Shown piece after piece: positions 57,272 to 64,000 of a DNA stretch of 64,000 nucleotides. The stretch spans positions 554,679-618,678 of the forward strand of contig NZ_CP041765.1 in assembly GCF_007559025.1 (NCBI RefSeq), given 5' to 3'. A program made the position numbers and the translations under genes. The first letter of the stretch is position 1, and the number at the start of each line of letters is the position of its first letter. The stretch is from Tomitella fengzijianii (lineage in GTDB: Bacteria > Actinomycetota > Actinomycetes > Mycobacteriales > Mycobacteriaceae). The notes under the pieces are model-generated. The model made no database searches. It had not been told where the DNA came from and saw only the letters and a list, made by a program, of their open reading frames with translations.

Positions 57272-57400
57272 TAGCGGCGGTTCGCGCCTACCCCCCCCTG
57301 GCGCACCCCGCTCTCGATTCCTTCCGCCACCTCCCCCCCGGCGGAAGGAATCCCGGCCCGTCCCGCCTCCACCCCCCGGATGGCGGGACGGGCCCCTTAC
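57272..57400 (+). ncRNA. Candidate small RNA with three C-rich loops (6C-like)
   Basis: Three consecutive hairpins expose C-runs. H1: GCGCC/GGCGC at 57284-57304, loop TACCCCCCCCT. H2: 13-bp perfect stem, 57316-57328 with 57340-57352, loop ACCTCCCCCCC. H3: 13-bp perfect stem, 57355-57367 with 57382-57394, loop with six C flanked by TCC/GGA. A CTTACTTT stretch follows. A good promoter lies just upstream and there is no coding frame. The design is that of 6C RNA, present elsewhere in this window, but with one more hairpin and unrelated stems. The function is inferred: pairing with G-rich ribosome binding sites. Confidence 0.75.
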
Positions 57401-57432
57401 TTTCCCGGCCTGCTAGGCGTCCGGCGTTACCG

Positions 57433-61172
<3,740 letters not shown>

Positions 61173-61175
61173 GCG

Positions 61176-61829
61176 GTGCCGGGCATGACCTTCGACGCCC
61201 TCGACGTCCCGGGGGCCTGGAGCTTCACCCCGCGACAGCATCACGACGAGCGCGGGATGTTCCTGGAGGCGTTCACGGCGGACGCGCTGCGTGAGGCGAC
61301 GGGCCGCACGCTGACGCTCGAGCAGGCGAACTGCTCGGTCTCGCGGGCCGGGGTGCTGCGCGGGATCCACTTCTCCGACGTCCCCCCTGGCCAGGCGAAG
61401 TACATCTCCTGCGTACGCGGCGCGGTCCTGGACGTCGTGGTGGACGTGCGGACGGGGTCGCCCACGTTCGGCGTCGCGGACGCGGTGCGCCTCGACGACG
61501 TCGACCGGCGGGCGGTGTTCGTCTCGGAGGGACTGGGACACGGGTTCGTCGCGCTCACCGACGACGCGACGGTGATGTATCAGTGTTCCACCGGATACGC
61601 CCCGGGCCGTGAGCACGGCGTGCACCCGCTGAGCGTCGGCGTCGACTGGGGCGTGGACCCCGCCGCGCTGGTGCTCTCCGCCAAGGACCTGGTGCTTTCC
61701 GCCAAGGACCTCGTGCTTTCCGCCAAGGACGCCGCCGCGCCGACGCTGAGCGAAGCCGCAGAGCAGGGGATACTGCCGCGCTACGATGCCGTGATGGAGT
61801 GGATCGCGCTGCAGGAGGACAAGGCGTGA
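61176..61829 (+). CDS. rmlC: dTDP-4-dehydrorhamnose 3,5-epimerase with 7-residue tandem repeat
   Basis: A 217-residue cupin epimerase, third step of dTDP-rhamnose synthesis. The catalytic His is in [18 protein letters not shown] (about residue 66), the Asp/Tyr region in [14 protein letters not shown] and VMYQCSTGY, and GLGHGFVAL is conserved. Near the C-terminus LVLSAKD occurs three times in a row, where relatives have one copy of this 'LSxKDxxAPTL' segment. GTG start with GGGGGTGA upstream; the rmlA start overlaps the stop by GTGA. Confidence 0.93.
   Translation: MPGMTFDALDVPGAWSFTPRQHHDERGMFLEAFTADALREATGRTLTLEQANCSVSRAGVLRGIHFSDVPPGQAKYISCVRGAVLDVVVDVRTGSPTFGVADAVRLDDVDRRAVFVSEGLGHGFVALTDDATVMYQCSTGYAPGREHGVHPLSVGVDWGVDPAALVLSAKDLVLSAKDLVLSAKDAAAPTLSEAAEQGILPRYDAVMEWIALQEDKA
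61668..61730 (+). repeat. Three 21-bp tandem repeats inside rmlC
   Basis: Units 61668-61688, 61689-61709 and 61710-61730 differ by only one to two bases and keep the frame (LVLSAKD each). Confidence 0.95.
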
Positions 61830-62695
61830 AGGGGATTATCCTCGCGGGCGGGTCCGGAACGCGCCTGCACCCCATCACCCGCGGCATCAGCAAGCAACTG
61901 GTGCCGGTGTACGACAAGCCGATGGTCTACTACCCGCTGAGCACCCTGATGCTGGCGGGCATCCGCGACATCCTCGTCATCACCACCCCGGAGGACCGGG
62001 GGCTGTTCGAGCGGCTCCTGGGCGACGGCGGGCAGTTCGGCGTCTCGCTCACCTACCGCGTGCAGGAGCGCCCCGAGGGGCTCGCGCAGGCTTTCGTGCT
62101 GGGGGCGGAGCACATCGGTTCCGATCCGGTTGCACTCGTCCTGGGCGACAACATCTTCTACGGCCCCGGACTGGGCACGCAGCTGCGGCGGTTCAACCGC
62201 ATCGACGGCGGCGCCGTGTTCGCCTACCGGGTGGCCGACCCGTGCGCCTACGGGGTCGTGGAGTTCTCCGAGGACGGCCGGGCGCTGTCGCTCGAGGAGA
62301 AGCCGACGGCGCCGCGTTCGCACTACGCGGTGCCGGGGCTGTACTTCTTCGACAACGACGTGGTGGATATCGCCCGCGAGTTGTCGCCCTCGGCGCGGGG
62401 GGAGTACGAGATCACCGACATCAACCGCGCCTATCTCGACGCGGGCCGGCTGCACGTGGAGGTGCTGCCGCGCGGCACCGCGTGGCTGGACACCGGCACG
62501 TTCGACTCGCTGCTCGAGGCCGGCAACTTCGTGCGCACCATCGAGCAGCGCCAGGGCCTCAAGATCGGGGCTCCCGAAGAGGTCGCGTGGCGCCAGGGTT
62601 ACATCGGCGACGCGGAACTCGAATCGCTGGCCTGCGCCCAGGTCAAATCCGGGTACGGGAAGTACCTGCTGGAGATGCTCGCGCGCGGGAGGTAG
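61826..62695 (+). CDS. rmlA: Glucose-1-phosphate thymidylyltransferase
   Basis: A 289-residue nucleotidyltransferase, first step of dTDP-rhamnose synthesis. The signature [16 protein letters not shown] opens at residue 3; [31 protein letters not shown] (metal Asp, about 110) and [18 protein letters not shown] are conserved, with [14 protein letters not shown] near 220. Length is exactly typical. GTG start overlapping rmlC. It completes the galE-rmlBCA operon; rmlD is not in the window. Confidence 0.96.
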   Translation: MKGIILAGGSGTRLHPITRGISKQLVPVYDKPMVYYPLSTLMLAGIRDILVITTPEDRGLFERLLGDGGQFGVSLTYRVQERPEGLAQAFVLGAEHIGSDPVALVLGDNIFYGPGLGTQLRRFNRIDGGAVFAYRVADPCAYGVVEFSEDGRALSLEEKPTAPRSHYAVPGLYFFDNDVVDIARELSPSARGEYEITDINRAYLDAGRLHVEVLPRGTAWLDTGTFDSLLEAGNFVRTIEQRQGLKIGAPEEVAWRQGYIGDAELESLACAQVKSGYGKYLLEMLARGR

Positions 62696-62774
62696 ACGGA
62701 GCGGCCGGGCCCCGTGCACGCGTTCCACGTGCGGGCGCGATGGCCCGATCGCGGCGTCCTCCGACAAGTACCTA

Positions 62775-62793
62775 TAAACCTAGCCTTGCCTTA
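62775..62793. promoter_or_regulatory. Iron-box-like (IdeR/DtxR) sequence upstream of the methyltransferase
   Basis: The 19-mer TAAACCTAGCCTTGCCTTA matches TTAGGTTAGSCTAACCTAA at 12 of 19 positions, with the centre conserved and the halves unequal. It lies 68 bp before the gene in an A/T-rich promoter region that also holds GCTGT-ACA-ACAGC (62817-62829). Weak evidence. Confidence 0.3.
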
Positions 62794-62861
62794 CTCGTGT
62801 GGAGTCCCCCACAATAGGCTGTACAACAGCTTGATTAATTCGCCGAACCCGGAGGCCCGTC

Positions 62862-63650
62862 ATGACCGTCAGCATCCCGCTCCCACAGCGCCCCATCGAA
62901 GATCTGCCGGGGCACTGGCTGCTGGCACGTCTGGGCAAGCGTGTTCTGCGCCCCGGGGGCCGGGGGATGACGGAAACGCTGCTCTCGGCGGCGAAGATCC
63001 CGGGCGCGGACGTCGTGGAGCTGGCACCGGGGCTGGGCAAGACGGCGGCGCTGATCCTCGAGGGCGGACCGCGCAGCTACACGGGCGTCGACGAGGACCC
63101 GGACGCCGTCCTGTCCACGCGTGCGGGCATCGGGGGCCGCGGGACCGTCCACGAGGCGCCGGCGGCGGAGACCGGGCTGGGCGACGCGAGTGCGGACCTG
63201 GTGGTGGGTGAGGCGATGCTGACGATGCAGAGCCCGCGCGGCAAGGATGCGATCGTCGCCGAGGCCCACCGGGTCCTCCGTGCGGGCGGCCGCTACGCGA
63301 TCCACGAGCTGGCCATCGAACCCGACACCCTCGACGACGAGCAGAAGACCGAGATCCGCAAGGCCCTGGCCCGCTCGATCAAGGTCAACGCGCGCCCGCT
63401 GACCGAGCGGGAGTGGACGGAACTGTTCGAGAAGCACGGGTTCCGGGTCGAAACGGTGCGGCACGCGGACATGGCGTTGCTGGAAGCCAGGCGCAATCTT
63501 GAGGACGAGGGCCTGCGCGGTGTCCTGACGATCGTCGTCAACCTGCTGCGCAACCCGGGGGCGCGCAAGCGTGTTCTGGAGATGCGCTCGGTGTTCCGCC
63601 GCCACCGCGACAACATGTCGGCGATCGCGCTCGTCGCCGTCAAGCAGTGA
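62862..63650 (+). CDS. SAM-dependent methyltransferase (class I)
   Basis: A 262-residue Rossmann methyltransferase. Motif I is VVELAPGLGKTAALIL (about residue 51), with the acidic SAM contact in YTGVDEDPDAV (about 73), motif IV in ADLVVGEAMLTM (about 111) and a post-motif RVLRAGGRYAIHEL. Substrate unknown; the N- and C-terminal helices do not point to a known class. GGAGG lies about 7 nt before the ATG. The next gene overlaps its stop by GTGA. A possible iron box upstream hints at metal control. Confidence 0.82.
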   Translation: MTVSIPLPQRPIEDLPGHWLLARLGKRVLRPGGRGMTETLLSAAKIPGADVVELAPGLGKTAALILEGGPRSYTGVDEDPDAVLSTRAGIGGRGTVHEAPAAETGLGDASADLVVGEAMLTMQSPRGKDAIVAEAHRVLRAGGRYAIHELAIEPDTLDDEQKTEIRKALARSIKVNARPLTEREWTELFEKHGFRVETVRHADMALLEARRNLEDEGLRGVLTIVVNLLRNPGARKRVLEMRSVFRRHRDNMSAIALVAVKQ

Positions 63651-64000
63651 GCGGCCGCGTCGGTGACGGCGACGGATTCGGCGATGAGGGGCATTTCATC
63701 GTCGACGAGGGGGCACAGCGGAATCCGCATGCACTCAACTGGCCGACGGTTCTCGCCTCCGCGGGAGTGGCGGCCGTCGTCGCGTCGCTGATCCTCAGCA
63801 TCGGCATCGTCGGAATGCACCGTGACGATTCCGCGGCCGCCGCGCAACCGGCGGTGGTGCGTGTGGTCGCCGATCCGGGCACCGGAATCCAGGCTGACGG
63901 GGCAGCGGGTGCAGGTGTCGAAGCCGCGGATCCTCCGGCGTCCGGCGCACCGCCCGTGGACGGCGGCCCCGCTCCCATTCCCGGAGCGACGGCCGCTGCA
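63647..64000 (+). CDS. Membrane-anchored secreted protein, 3' end outside window
   Basis: A frame of 118 codons open to the window end, starting at a GTG that overlaps the methyltransferase stop (GTGA). About 30 polar residues precede one hydrophobic helix (VLASAGVAAVVASLILSIGI), then a Pro/Ala/Gly/Asp-rich extracytoplasmic stretch. The type-II membrane topology is visible, but no domain is reached before the edge. Function cannot be assigned. Confidence 0.75.
   Translation, partial: MSGRVGDGDGFGDEGHFIVDEGAQRNPHALNWPTVLASAGVAAVVASLILSIGIVGMHRDDSAAAAQPAVVRVVADPGTGIQADGAAGAGVEAADPPASGAPPVDGGPAPIPGATAAA

Overview
The window is very GC-rich actinobacterial DNA. Gene order and content point to the Mycobacteriales (the Mycobacterium/Gordonia/Dietzia/Tomitella group); the genus cannot be fixed from sequence alone. 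Long runs of genes follow the order I recall for M. tuberculosis Rv3715c-Rv3708c (recR, GatD-MurT, leuA, ask, asd), Rv3683-Rv3669 (phosphoesterase, ponA2, whiB4, ArsA-like pair, RidA, beta-lactamase-fold protein, crp, nth, thioredoxin, NUDIX, marP, ephE, holin-like) and Rv3662c-Rv3644c (Fic-like protein, HAD, 6C RNA, ssd, tad genes, helicase, topA, cyclase, holB). GTGA/ATGA stop-start overlaps are frequent. Many promoters put a TANNNT -10 box 6-8 nt before a GTG or ATG, which implies leaderless mRNAs.

Layout. 1-14 kb: end of recR, a small P-loop kinase, the GatD-MurT peptidoglycan amidation pair, leuA with a 13-codon leader peptide, catalase, a MetA-type homoserine acyltransferase, a nitroreductase, lysC-asd, a patatin-like lipase, asparaginase and pirin. 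14-18 kb: dodecin, a fluoride riboswitch with two crcB genes, a universal stress protein, a HAD phosphatase, tRNA-Pro, a metallophosphoesterase and a YqeY protein. 18-33 kb: the ponA2/whiB4 to nhaA block. 33-36 kb: an 818-residue secreted Gly/Ser protein with 369-bp DNA repeats. 36-44 kb: degenerate Fic-like protein, HAD phosphatase, 6C small RNA, ssd and a Tad-like pilus cluster. 44-57 kb: a DECH helicase, a short Gly/Ser secreted protein where M. tuberculosis has cspA, topA, a polysaccharide deacetylase, two class III adenylate cyclases, holB and tRNA-Thr. 57-64 kb: a second small-RNA candidate with C-rich loops, an Ig-like secreted protein, galE, rmlB-rmlC-rmlA (dTDP-sugar synthesis for the arabinogalactan linker), a methyltransferase and a membrane protein that runs off the end.

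Themes. The envelope dominates: muropeptide amidation, a PASTA PBP, MarP, dTDP-rhamnose, a deacetylase, Tad pili and three secreted proteins that are Gly/Ser-rich or end that way. A cAMP circuit is also suggested: two membrane cyclases, the Crp/GlxR regulator, and CRP-like boxes at the promoters of whiB and both Gly/Ser-rich proteins. The observations most worth following are the second C-loop RNA at 57.27-57.40 kb, the leaderless leader peptide of leuA, the 24-bp RNA stem between asd and the patatin gene, the repeat-bearing secreted protein and the inactive-looking Fic homologue.
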